From Plasmopara viticola (taxonomy: Eukaryota > Oomycota > Peronosporomycetes > Peronosporales > Peronosporaceae), in the NCBI GenBank assembly GCA_001695595.3, contig MBPM02000059.1, positions 62,001 to 126,000 of the forward strand: a DNA stretch of 64,000 nucleotides, given 5' to 3'. This document shows, piece after piece, positions 53,270 through 63,910 of the stretch. Position 1 is the stretch's first letter. Every line of letters starts with the position of its first letter. Made by a program: the position numbers and the translations under genes. The notes under the pieces were generated by a model, which did not search any database, was not told where the DNA came from, and was given only the letters and a program-made list of their open reading frames with translations.

Positions 53270-54800
53270 CATTAAATCGACCGTATACATTATATCAAAT
53301 ACGGAGAATGATGCTATAATGTCAAGAACATTTTTGCTTTGAGAAAAAGAGACCATCCGAGGTGTTTTTGGTTTTTACCTCATCAAAACTCAATTGCTTC
53401 ATTTTTTTAGGCTCAGTGTACTGACACCTTATGTAGTATCTTCAATCAAAGCAAACCTGCCGAAAAACACAGCGACCAAATAAAGTGACGCTCGATTATT
53501 ATGTGAGATAAAGGTGACTTACTGTCACCTATATAGACTAAGTTCCTATGTCACCCACAAGTATATAAATAGCACACAAGGATCTGTTTTGCATCGCATA
53601 CTCAAATTTCTAGCAGGGCTTTACTTCCCGCTCTTAATGGCACTTCGCTACCCACTTGTAGACCTTAGCAACTCAAGGTTGCTTGCAAATCTGTGAACTC
53701 GTTTGCAAAGCCTTGCCTTCGGCAGCAAAGTTGCTGAAAGCAATATTTTGCCGCGTGTTTTGCGGACCTGTGTTATTTGCTTGTAAAGATTTGTCACCCG
53801 CAGCTAGTTTAGTTATACTTGTCTATTTAATCAAATTACGAACATTTCAATAGCTATCTTCTATATCTTTGACAGCTTCTCTCACGAGCGACAGTTGAAT
53901 ATTTCTCGATAGCGATTAATTAAATTTCTTAAGTTGTTTCGATACCTCCCATATGTAATGTCAAAATGTGCTTACGTACAATGGTGCACTACATCTAACG
54001 GGCACTTTACAGGGGTAACTAGAGTACATTCTAATGGAGTACAATATCGACAAGTCTCCGAGCTCCCATGAGCTCTTGTGTTGTAAACTTACACAAGTAA
54101 ATAGAAGAAGCAGGATTTTGCCCGTTCTTTCAGACCGGAGAGTTTTGAAGTAATGAAGTGTTCTTCATCGTAACATTAAGGTTCTTTTTCATTCTCTTTG
54201 CGGTCTTAAAAGCTCACAAGGGGATTTGCCGGTAGTCATTGCAACGCCCACTTGGGTATATTGCTCAATTGTTCCCTCGTATGTGCTCCGGATTAAACAA
54301 AACTACCTTGCTTGTGTGTCAGATGAGCAATTTCCGCTGCTCGAAAGACTTGCTGGCTTTCTGGACCTAAAACGTCGACTTCAATTCCACTTCTGCCTGC
54401 TGTCAAGCTATCGGATTATGTCACGGCACTCGAGCTCTACGAGCAAAATTTATAGCCGAGAGCACAAACAATATAGGCTTTTGTTGCTCCAGCGGCCCCG
54501 GTACTGTGGGGTCCAAGCTGTTTCGATTAAAGGTCTCGATTTTAATAAAGAGGAAACCAGAATCTTGGCTTCGTTTCCAAAGATGAAAGGATCGTCACCA
54601 GAGCGGCCAACGACATGGAAGACCAGATACGCGTGGCCTTTGAGCTCTCTTACCCTGGAGACCGAGCCAAAAACAGAGCAAGCAACCTTAAAACCACTTC
54701 AATCGAGTACTCTGAGTTTTGTAATTATACGAAGGACCAGTCAAGAGCAGCGCTCCCGCTTCCTTCTCGACAGACAAGAGAAATATAAATTTTATTAGTA
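53270..54800 (+). mobile_element. Ty3/gypsy leader/LTR and gag remnant, copy 1
   Basis: This is homologous along its length to 62490-63910. Shared landmarks are GTGACGCTCGATTATTATGT near 53488, TTGCGGACCTGTGTTATTTG near 53762, TCCTACCTCCCATATG-type text near 53942, ATGTCACGGCACTCGAGCTC near 54418, and a gag-like frame near 54610-54790 (MEDQIRVAFELSYPGDRAKN). The gag match is to the retrotransposon gag domain, typically RVAFALS.L.GRAK. The part before the ATG at 54418 is probably LTR and untranslated leader. No pol follows. The 190-codon ORF at 54226-54798 is a chance frame across this region. Confidence 0.5.
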
Positions 54801-55439
54801 CATTTGTAATGACGGGAGTTGACAGCCTCCATTACTGAGGCGCCGCTTTTTAAGCATGGTAAGTAGGGTAGGCGCACCTCACTCTCAATTCGTTACAATT
54901 CGGACATCGGCAATGAGCAAGATAACTTAAACTGCTCTCAATGAGAATTACAGCCTCAGAAAGGCTTCCTCCTCCAATTGCTTTGGATGAGCCCTTTTTC
55001 GTCCTTCAGGACTCTAAGATACTTTAGAGAAGCAACAACAATACAAACGCATATAGCCGCACCATTTGCGTGCTAGTAAAATGCGGTAGGAAGGCCTTCA
55101 ATAGGGCGGTAGGTGACAAGGGTATAGATTATTTGACATATCTCTAATGTCTGCAAATTTGATCCCATCTTTAGGCTTGATATCAATACGGCTAATAATT
55201 GGTGACTCTATGCATGTGCTTATGTTTCAACCAATCACACGATCGACCAAATCATTGTCCAGAATAGAATTGCTGATATCATTGAGTAGCTGCTTGACTG
55301 TATGCCATGAGTATGATTATTTATCTATTGTGTGTCATCAGCAGCAAGAACTGATTATTTTGATTAATCACACACACGACGCATATCCACTCCACTGCAT
55401 GAGCGCATCTCAATTGGCTCATACCCGGATCAATGGTTA
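54801..55439. other. Intergenic, no supported gene
   Basis: Short ORFs only. The right part may belong to the unclassified repeat described next. Confidence 0.3.
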
Positions 55440-55660
55440 TAGCATTTAGACAATATTGCAAGAGGGGACTCAATCTGAAAATTTTCCCAGAATGCGAGAC
55501 GAAACGTTTAGAAACTAGACAATCGGTAACTACACTTTGTTGGCAATTTTGCACATGTATTCATATGGTCTGACGTACAGCGTGAGTTCAGCCCTCACTT
55601 GGGAAGGAATCGAAGAAGATGGATGATGGAGTAGACGGTGGCGCAGGCATCATAACCATT
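55440..55660 (+). repeat. Unclassified repeat, copy A
   Basis: It shares GACAATATTGCAAG...GACTCAAT, CCAGAATG, ACACTTTGTTGG and TCATATGGTCTGACGTACAG in order with the sequence flanking the MULE (copy B) and with the reverse strand at 56830-57000 (copy C). It corresponds to an uninterrupted version of the MULE target. The class is unknown. Confidence 0.65.
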
Positions 55661-55917
55661 TGTCATTCTACCTTGATCTTAGCTATCGTAAGGGTAGGTT
55701 ATATCAATATCGGTTTATTCACTATATTTTATTGAATGATTTAGTTCGATTATTTATAATTGCATGATTTCCACCTTTACCATCTGGATTTGAACCAATA
55801 GATCTGCTAATCCAATATATTTAATGGAAGGTATAAAGCTGTATCGTCAGTGGAATATTAAAAAAAAAGCTGTAAAAGTATTTAGGAATATTGCGCAAGG
55901 TGACTCAATTTGAAATT

Positions 55918-56466
55918 GGGAAATGATACCGGGCAGGCACTTTTCGCTAACGGGCAGGCACTGATGTTTATATGAATTAAATTGATTGGCATTTCTTCTC
56001 TGTGATTGACTGGAGGGTTAATTCTCAGTCGTGATATCAATTCAAATATGTTACACCAATCTCAGATGCAACTTATCCCAAGACTACTTTTCGACGTTAA
56101 TACCGCGACTTTCCACGCAACTTTGACGAATTCTTCCGCAGTAAGATCACCATTAACACCCTGCAAACTCTTGGCCAGCGTGTCTTCAGCTCTCACGAGG
56201 ACGCACGCAAAGCGATAAACACAGAGCTCGGAGATGAGGGGTTTATTGTGTCAGTCAAACACACGTACTACTACAACAACGATCCGACAACAGACGACGT
56301 CAAGAACATTGTTCTTGTCTGCTCATTGGTGTAGCATATGAGAATCGATATCACGACTGAATATTAACCTCCAGCCAATCACAGAGAAGAAATGCCAATC
56401 AATTTAATTCATATAAACATCAGTGCCTGCCCGTTAGCGAAAAGTGCCAGCTCGGTATCATTTCCC
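55918..56466. mobile_element. Non-autonomous Mutator-like element (MULE) with long TIRs
   Basis: 549 bp. The terminal inverted repeats are about 145 bp (55918-56062 and about 56322-56466), nearly identical for the outer 100 bp and starting GGGAAATGATACC. It is flanked by a 9-bp duplication TTTGAAATT/TTTAAAATT (55909-55917 and 56467-56475, one mismatch). Long TIRs plus 9-bp target duplications are the hallmark of Mutator-like elements. The short interior carries an open frame (56101-56334). The uninterrupted target is preserved in copy A at 55440. Confidence 0.88.
56101..56334 (+). CDS. MULE-borne reading frame resembling a FAR1/MULE transposase N-terminus
   Basis: 77 codons without an ATG, opening after a TAA and ending at TAG 56334 inside the right TIR. 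RVFSSHEDARKAINTELGDE followed by GFIVSVKHTYYYNN and KNIVLVCS resembles the N-terminal DNA-binding region of FAR1/MULE proteins, where an F.S...A..A.......GF.V.... pattern precedes a zinc-binding cysteine. The rest of the transposase is absent. It is either the leftover of an internally deleted autonomous element or a captured gene piece. It could be expressed only from an upstream exon or a non-ATG start. Confidence 0.45.
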   Translation, partial: YRDFPRNFDEFFRSKITINTLQTLGQRVFSSHEDARKAINTELGDEGFIVSVKHTYYYNNDPTTDDVKNIVLVCSLV

Positions 56467-56829
56467 TTTAAAATTTCACCAGAATGTGATACAAAAAGTT
56501 GAAACATTGGTGCGACACTTTGTTGGAAATTTTTCACATGCAGTCATATGGTGTAACGTACAGTGTGCGTCCAACCCTCACTTGCGAAGGAAGTGAAAGA
56601 AGATAAATGATGAGTTCGACGTCAAGCCTACCTGTCCTTGCATTCCCTCCATCCGGCAAGGTGCTTTTTACTATATTTCACCGTAAGCTTTATTTTTATT
56701 ATGGTGATGGCTCTATTGTAAACCTTAGCGGGCGCAAATTGACTGACGGAATGCAATCAATTTGATGGCGACGACGGCTTTCTTACCGCATGCCCGCCTC
56801 TCTTTCTGCAAGCGCTTCAATTTTTTCGC

Positions 56830-57000
56830 AAATGAGGGTTTGACTCACACTGTACGTCAGACCATATGACTACATGGGAAAAAATCACCCAACAAATAAA
56901 ATTCGCACCAGCGTTTTAAACATCTTGTATCACATCTGGTCGAAATTTTCAAATTAAGTTCTAGCTTTAATTCATCCAAATTTCAAGGTAGAAAGTTAAA
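56830..57000 (-). repeat. Unclassified repeat, copy C (inverted)
   Basis: Read on the minus strand it repeats CCAGATGTGATACAAGATGT, GTGCGAATTTTATTTGTTGG and GTCATATGGTCTGACGTACA, the same order as copies A and B. The orientation is opposite, so the three copies are not a simple tandem array. Confidence 0.6.
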
Positions 57001-57311
57001 ATGGTTATAATGCCTGCACTACCGATTCTAGTACGATCGGCAGGTGACCAAGTCCTCTATAATCTTTCCTAACCCGATTAAGAAGCCAGCTTTCGACTCG
57101 ATTCGAGTCCATAAACTGTTTGCAAAGCAGATGGTGACTCAAGTATTTTTCGTGAAAAGCTTGAAGATGTGTCCATTTCTTCCATAATTTGATACCCAAA
57201 CTAGAAGCGACAATGATATTTTACCACACCGTTAAGCTCAAAGTAATGCATTTATATAGTATGTGCAATATTACCTAACATACGATCCCAAGATTCTTGA
57301 ACAGTAAAGAG
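57001..57311. other. 3' flank of START-FYVE gene C
   Basis: A minus-strand 64-codon ORF without a domain. No other feature. Confidence 0.35.
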
Positions 57312-58556
57312 CTATTGGTGAAGCTTGTCATGAGCAACATCCAATGCCGGTACTGCCTTGGCCTCGAGCAAGCACGAGAGACAGAAGAGCATACATTTCT
57401 TCAGGATCGCACTGCCAAGACTGACGCAAATCTTTTTGTGCAAGCTACACTTGCTGCAAAAAGTACGACGGCAAATTTGACACGTGCCTCCACGCTGAAG
57501 TACGTACGTACTGAATTTGTGCAAGTTACGTGCGCAATTGTTGCAATGGTCACTCGACGTGATGCGACCGATGACACTACTATTTGTTGGACGAACCTGA
57601 CGATTCGCTTCCTTCATCAAATACGCAAGTTTGTGGCCATTGGCACATTCCATCGTGATAGCAAGAGCCATGAGCTTCTCGGCATAGGCAGCGGCTGCCA
57701 CATTATCCGGGAAACCGGCATCAATTTCAATAAATGCTCGTGAAAACATCTCGGCAACGCGGTGGCTAGTGTTGCCCGTTGGAACTGTATTCCCGAACGT
57801 CTGGCACCCAGACATGTGGCCACGGATAGTATTGGGTAAGGTTGGCAATGTGAGAAAATCAGACACGTCAACGGATTGACGGACTGCGTACGCTACGACC
57901 AATCCCCTGGAATCCGTTGTCATACCAGTACCCTCGAGGTACAGAAAGTCGCGGGCTTGACTAAAACGTCCGTATGACTGAAGTCCCCATTTCAGGCCAA
58001 TAAAATTGAGCGGGTGCTCGAGTGTCGGACGAACCAACACAGTGAGAAGACGTGCATCTTCGAGCTCTGTGCCAAGGTATGACTCGCGCATCTTGGCATT
58101 GATCTCTGTATCCGCGAGAAGACCCAACGCCGCGTCTTCTGCCGTTCCGTCAATGATGCCCGAAATTACAACTGCAGGAGGTCGCGTTTTCTTTGATTTT
58201 CGTAATTGATGCTCACTACCTGATGCAGATGTCGTCGACAAAGCAATACTTTTATCAGCAGTAGATCGATGGGAGCTTGTATCGGACGAGGACGATCTTG
58301 AGGCATCACCCTGCGGTTCCGTAGTCTCGGTCCCACCGTGAAGCGCGCGTCGAGAACGGTAGGCACGGACGTCGTCAACCGTTTTCACGAGCTTCCAAGC
58401 CGATGTGTCAAGTTGACGTCCACCTGCCGCGAAGGCACCACGTAGCTCCAGAGTATTTTGCACGACTGTAAAAAACTCAGTGAGTAAGCTCTCCCTGCGC
58501 TCAGGTGTGATCTCGAAGGGAGGGACCTCGACGTCTTTGACGTTTAATCGACCCAT
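57312..58556 (-). CDS. START-like domain protein with FYVE-type zinc finger (paralogue C)
   Basis: A single exon of 414 residues from the ATG at 58556 (MGRLNVKDVEVPP); five upstream codons open only with TTG. It aligns end to end with paralogue A: SAWKLVKTVDDVRAYRSRRA, SGIIDGTAEDAALGLLADTE, NFIGLKWGLQSYGRFSQARD, EMFSRAFIEIDAGFPDNVAA. The Ser/Thr-rich insert is in the same place (about 83-108). The finger has CNNC, CQIC, CSKC and CLSC pairs with CRRTFCSKCS in place of the FYVE HHCR motif. It is much closer to A than B is, though it lies 17 kb away on the other strand with repeats between, pointing to a segmental duplication with inversion. Function is not established; lipid binding is inferred from the family. 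Confidence 0.88.
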   Translation of the reverse strand: MGRLNVKDVEVPPFEITPERRESLLTEFFTVVQNTLELRGAFAAGGRQLDTSAWKLVKTVDDVRAYRSRRALHGGTETTEPQGDASRSSSSDTSSHRSTADKSIALSTTSASGSEHQLRKSKKTRPPAVVISGIIDGTAEDAALGLLADTEINAKMRESYLGTELEDARLLTVLVRPTLEHPLNFIGLKWGLQSYGRFSQARDFLYLEGTGMTTDSRGLVVAYAVRQSVDVSDFLTLPTLPNTIRGHMSGCQTFGNTVPTGNTSHRVAEMFSRAFIEIDAGFPDNVAAAAYAEKLMALAITMECANGHKLAYLMKEANRQVRPTNSSVIGRITSSDHCNNCARNLHKFSTYVLQRGGTCQICRRTFCSKCSLHKKICVSLGSAILKKCMLFCLSCLLEAKAVPALDVAHDKLHQ

Positions 58557-59039
58557 GGCACTTGCGATCAATGCGTTGTTTTTATAAATGGTGTGCCACC
58601 GTTTTCAACATTGCACGACCGTACAATCGAAGCTAACATCCGTTTTTCATTTGGGGCACCATAGCATAAACAACGGATTGCTTATACCTACCAGTAGCTA
58701 CCTAATTGACCAATCCAAGTGAGTCACGGAGAACTGGATGGATTACTGTATAAGCTTGCCCATGAAAGTCTTTTCTTTTGTACAGTGAGCTCGAGTTCTT
58801 TAACAGAGCCCTCAAGCTTCGACGTCGCGAAAGCAGAAAGCACACAGTCACTAAATTGTGGTATAGAATTGTCGATTGGCATGGAAGGTGCAGGAATTTG
58901 GTCATGTTGTATAGGCCTTCTTGAACTTTCTTCCATCGCGTTTTTTCAAATAACACGGGATGACTAACAAATTGCCCTGCATATTACACTGTCGATGGTG
59001 CAAGCATGCAGAAAGGAAGAGTGGATTGTCTTTGTTTCA
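58557..59039. other. Upstream region of START-FYVE gene C
   Basis: A minus-strand ORF (58724-58936, 70 codons from an ATG) has protein-like composition (SSRRPIQHDQIPAPSMPIDN, KLEGSVKELELTVQKKRLSW) but no known domain. It could be a 5' exon or an unrelated small gene. The opposite frame 58719-58967 is its shadow or the reverse. Confidence 0.25.
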
Positions 59040-59040
59040 T

Positions 59041-59394
59041 GACGATTTTACAATCTGTACACGCAGAGGTAGACGCTCTCGCGTTGTTTCTCATACCGTT
59101 GATTGGACGAAGACTCGGTGCAGCTGCCACGCAAAAAGTGCTAGTAATTGTTAAAAGTGTGAAGCGATCAAGTACCGAAAGGTATGCGACAGCGGGCACG
59201 AACCGTTTGATCACAAGAGCACAAAATGGATTGTCCTCAAGGAGCAGCGAATGCAAATTGCGACTGTGTACGATCCTTGAAGCGAAGCGTCCATCAAGGG
59301 AGTCAAAGAAATTAAGATGCTGGTCGCCTAGGTGGCGCGTCATATTGAGGAACAGCACCTTTTCAAAAAAGGCGGCTGGTTGAATTACGAACAA
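59041..59394 (+). pseudogene. Decayed zinc-binding-like coding sequence of unknown family
   Basis: One plus-strand frame, broken by three internal stops, reads VVSHTVDWTKTRCSCHAKSA, KCEAIKYRKVCDSGHEPFDH, KWIVLKEQRMQIATVYDP, SEASIKGVKEIKMLVA and VARHIEEQHLFKKGGWLNYE. The clustered C-x-C, C and H residues suggest a former zinc-binding protein, perhaps from a transposon. The 125-codon plus ORF and 136-codon minus ORF over the same span are less protein-like. No family named. Confidence 0.35.
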
Positions 59395-62300
59395 TAGGGA
59401 CGAGCACCGCAGCTGTGCTGCTTAGACCTTTCCAGCATTGATTTGAAGCCACGAATCGACAATCGGATCCACGTCTGTTTAATCTGATCCAAATACAACA
59501 ATAGCTTCATTGCATATTCATGAAATATTATATGCAGCAAGCGGCGCTTGCACCATGAAGAGATCATACAACGATCACCGCCCATATTAGCACGTGCCTA
59601 CCTCAGGTTCGTTTTTGTCGAGTGCGACCAAAATCGTGCCGACGCTTTGCAATTTATTGCATTTTTTGAATACATGCGATTGTCAGGTTGCATAATCAAG
59701 CCTTCCACTTTTTTTTAATTTCTCTGTCTCGGAAAATTCATGGACAACTTTATTTTTTAGCCTCTGTGTCTTTTAAGTGGTTGGATCGCATCAGACTGCA
59801 GCGTTGGCATGACAATAACATAAGCTAGAGCAATTGCAAAAACGGAGCTCCGAATAAAAACTCGAAAGCTGAATGTGTCGGTGCATGCAGAATATAATCT
59901 TATCTAAGAGTCAAACTGTGCACCATCAAAATATGAAGGTTTTATAAAAATAAAATATATTCACGGTGGTACTTTGCGTCAAAGCTGTGATTTGTTTACG
60001 CCGCAGGCAATACTGAATTTCACAAATACATGCTCTTCTAGAGACGCGCAACTAGAGAAGCTATCACACTAGAATTCTAATCCTCTAAGGACCAAGCTTG
60101 TATTGGATTTAAGTTCTGATTAAATGTAGCCATGCGAACAATCAGCTATATCGTGTAAATACATGTCTGACGGGTCGCAGAAAGTAGTAATGGCATAATT
60201 TAACTAAATACAACTTGGTGGATTCCATTAAATGTATAGTAAAAGGGTAGCTCTCGCTGCTCTAATGTCTAACTCAGACACATGATTTAATCGTCCAAGA
60301 GCTCAGAAGTCATACGTCTATATTTTCACCAGGTCGTTCAAAATTTCTTCTTTTTGCGCTTTTATATTGCTTTTCAATAAGTAAAACCAGGTGAAGATTG
60401 AGATTCTGTATTCGTGAAATGACGATTTCGAGACTGACAAAATAGTTGCACAAAAGATTTAGTATTAGGTATATGTGCTACGATCCGCGATGGGCAGAAA
60501 GAAGAACAGGTTTCTGGTCTCATCCAAGCAGCCGGGGCGACAGCTTCAACAAGCACGTGTCTGCAAAACCCATCACTTTCCATTTTTTTCGAGATACACG
60601 GTTGTAAAGCGCACATGTGCAAGGAATGATGAAAAGCTTGTCGTAATGAAGAATGGTCGCTACGTGAAGTTTAGGAGCATGGGCTGCCTTGATGGCGACG
60701 CGGCATAGACTTTAAGCTCGTGTGATAGTGTTAAACCAGTAGTAAGCTTATCGAGATATGGTCTTTTTTTTTAACTATTAAATCATTTTCTCTTCCGACG
60801 TACACGTGCGTCCTCCTGCTCGACGGTCGATTGGCAAGCAATATGCAGTCATCAATCACGAACCTTCGTGTAAAGTTCATTCAGAGTCAGGAGACATAAA
60901 CAAGTGCGCGTGAAGGACCGAAGCTTTGCAAAGTACCTATCTGCTCAAATCGCCAATAGTTCGGCGGTAGCAGCCAGCACGACAGGCGAGTGGTAGAACC
61001 GACATAGACGACGCACATTACAAAACAAGATGACGCGGACGGAGCTTAATTAGATGATACAACATTGCAACCCAGCCAAAGGCGTCGCTGCTCTACCATA
61101 CGACCCAGTCTTGACATCATTTTCAGGTCGTCACACTGATGTGCGTAGACGTAAGGCGGTATAAATGATTGTCTCTAGATGCAGTACGCGAAGCATCGGT
61201 GCTCTGCGCCCGCAGAAGGATGGCACCCTCACTCCAGGTCCGAGTCCGCGACTGGTTGCCTCGAAAGAAATGGTGTTTATGTCCGTGACTTGCTGCGACT
61301 TTAACGCGATAATATCAAAGAAAGGATTCGTTGCGGAAGTCCTACAAACAGACATTTCTAGACGTGACGGCTGACAATGGATACATCTGTAAAAAGAGGA
61401 GAAACGCCGCACACTTATGCGAAGTACTTGCGCTGCTTGCACGTACAGCTACTGGTGATGTGCACGCTAGAAAACAAGACAGGTTGGTCCAAGGGATTGA
61501 CAATGCACTTTGCCAGCAAGGATATCCACGACAGTGCCTGCCAAGTGTGCTTAGCACTCGACGCCAAGACCAAGTCTTTAGATCCTAGCACGAATGCAGT
61601 GACGAATCTAGTGAGCGCGTGCCTCTTTTTGCCATCGCGTACGGCGAGATGAATGCGCAAGATACGATGAGGTAGAAAAGTGAGCTGGTTGTAAAGTATA
61701 CCAAAAACACCGCAAACAACCTGCTTCTCACTTCTCCGTTAGTCAAGCACTTATGTTTTTGTTCTTTGCGCGTGGCTGCGTCCTCTGGTTGCGCGCCAAA
61801 TATGAATGAGACAAGACTAGGTGTTGCTGCATAGGGAGGTTTTAACAGCTTATACAATATACAAGCAGTTGTACCACTTAAATAAGTAAGTTTGTTTTAA
61901 TTACAAGTGAGCATAGCCTACACATATACAAATGCATTTCAAATCTCACCGTCTGTCAGAAGTATGTGTTCTTTACATAATAGAAGAAATGCCATAACAT
62001 CAGATGCAAAATTTACGCTTAGCTACGCATACGTTGCAACGAAGTAGCTCTTAAGCTCGACCGTCGTTCTGATGCGCATCAAAGAATGGCTGAAATCCCA
62101 AAGAGGATTAGGCTCAAAAATCGCTGTGGCCGTCTAAAGTATTTCACATTTGTAAAAAGTCAGTGTGCAGAGTATAGAAACTTGAGACGTAGCGTTGATA
62201 TAAGCACTTGAACTTTCATACAAATACGTTTTATATCTTCATTGGTTGCGACGCTATACATTGCGCATATCCTGTGTAAGTGTCAACTGTTTGAGTCGAC

Positions 62301-62489
62301 AAAAGAGATACCCACGTCTCATCACTAGTGCATACGTTTTCCGTCCTTGGCGACTATGTGATGACCCACCTGCTAGTAACACACTGTGCCTTGCGGACCT
62401 GTGCTTTTCGCTTGCAATACTGTTTCCAGCAGTCAAGAATATAGGATACCCGTGTTTGGCAGACCCATGACTCTGCCTATCAAAACCGG
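59395..62489. other. Gene-free interval
   Basis: No supported gene. ORFs at 60475-60708 (+), 61165-61374 (+), 61377-61652 (+) and 62246-62470 (+) have no recognised domain. Near 62388, TTGCGGACCTGTGCTTTTCG matches part of the gypsy leader family at 53762, so the upstream end of copy 2 may reach back to about 62340. Confidence 0.35.
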
Positions 62490-63910
62490 CCTGAGACGTT
62501 CTCATCTAACACGGAGGGTGCATATATACTGTTAAAAAAAGCTTTCATTTTGAGAGAAAAATTCGGAGGTGCTTTTGGTCTTTAACTCGCCAAAACTCAG
62601 TTCGTTTCAATTCTTTGACATTGAGTAAGTCTACTGCTGGAACACAGCGATAAGATTGAGTGACGCTCGATCATTATGTCAAATAAGGGTGACTATATAT
62701 TACAGATAATGACTCTTTGTCAACCACAATGATATTGATAACACACAAGGATGTCTTGCATTGTATCCTTATTTTTCTAGCGGAGCTATACTTCCCATTC
62801 TTGCTTCCCACCTGTAGACCTTGACTACTCACTGTGGTTTCGAACCTATGCTTGCAAAACTTTGCTTTCAGCTTTCAAAATACATGTAAGACTATGCTAC
62901 TCTGTGTGTTGTGCGGACCTTTGTAACCGCTAGTGAAAACATATCACCAGCAGCTGGTGGCAATATATAACCCGTTTGTGTTATTGTATTGCTAGCATTT
63001 GAATCTTTAATGTCTTCGGCAGCTTTTACTACCAGCGACACTTGGCTGTCACTCAGAATGATTTTGAAGCGTTGTCAGTGACTTTAGTACCTCCCATATG
63101 CAATGTCAAAGTGTATCGCTGTTGTATTTAAGTACAACGATGTGCTACATTTATTGGGCTTTCTACAAGGCTAGCCGAGGTGGGATATCATTCAATAAAA
63201 TATCGAGAAGATCTGAATATCTCCCCGAGCGCTTGTGTTGTAAACTGACTCAAGTGAATGTGAAAAGCGAGCTTTTGCCAGAGAATTCTGCTATATTGCT
63301 CTTCTAAGAGTGGAGATAATTGCGTGTCCGTTATCCAAAGGTCTTATTTCTTTTTTCATGCCTCCTACTGTATGAACCTGTCACAATTGGCTCCATCAGT
63401 AGCCAATGCAACGCCTAACCGGGGTAAATCACCTAACAAGTCTATCGTATGTGCTCCGGAACAAGTGAAACTACCTTCCCTGTCCCGGATGAGCAATTTT
63501 CGCTGCACAGAAGACTTGCTGGTTTTTTGGGCCTGACCTCATCTCACTTTAATTATCTGCTGTCAAACAATTGAAATATGTCACGGCGCTCAAGCTCTAC
63601 GGGCAAAGCTTATAGTCAAGTGCACAAGCAGCACAGGCTCTTGTTTCTCCAGCGGCTTCGGTCCTTTGAGATCCCAGCGGGTACGGCTAAGAGTCTTCCT
63701 TTATAAAGGGAAGGAAAACTAGAATCCTTACTTCATTAGCAAGGATCAAAAGATGGTCACCAGAGCGGCCAACTTCACGGAAGACCGAATGCGCGTGGCG
63801 TTTGAGCTCTCTTACCTAGCCAAAAAGCGAGAATTCCTGGGTGCTATGCTTTCTATAACCACACGAAGAAGCACGTAACAGCAGCACTCCCGCTTCCTTT
63901 ACCGCAGTAT
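62490..63910 (+). mobile_element. Ty3/gypsy leader/LTR and gag remnant, copy 2
   Basis: The diverged counterpart of 53270-54800 in the same orientation. Landmarks are GTGACGCTCGATCATTATGT near 62660, TGTGCGGACCTTTGTAACCG near 62910, TACCTCCCATATGCAATGTC near 63090, GTCCGGAACAAGTGAAACTA-type text near 63457, ATGTCACGGCGCTCAAGCTC near 63578, and a gag frame near 63755-63870 (ANFTEDRMRVAFELSYLAKK). Both copies carry lesions. Pol is absent, and the window ends 90 bp further on. Confidence 0.5.

Larger units (their letters stand above)
55880..56620 (+). repeat. Unclassified repeat, copy B, split by a MULE
   Basis: The left part (55887-55917) and right part (56467-56620) become continuous when the MULE at 55918-56466 is removed, and then match copy A: GAATATTGCGCAAG...GACTCAATTTGAAA joined to TTTCACCAGAATGTGATAC, then ACACTTTGTTGG and CATATGGTGTAACGTACAG. 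Confidence 0.65.

Noticed and set aside
55780..55870. tRNA-like GGTTCAAATCC on the minus strand
   Set aside because: The T-loop-like string is present, but acceptor and T stems do not pair well and no full cloverleaf could be drawn.
57297..57743. 148-codon plus-strand ORF
   Set aside because: Antisense to the zinc-finger end of START-FYVE gene C.
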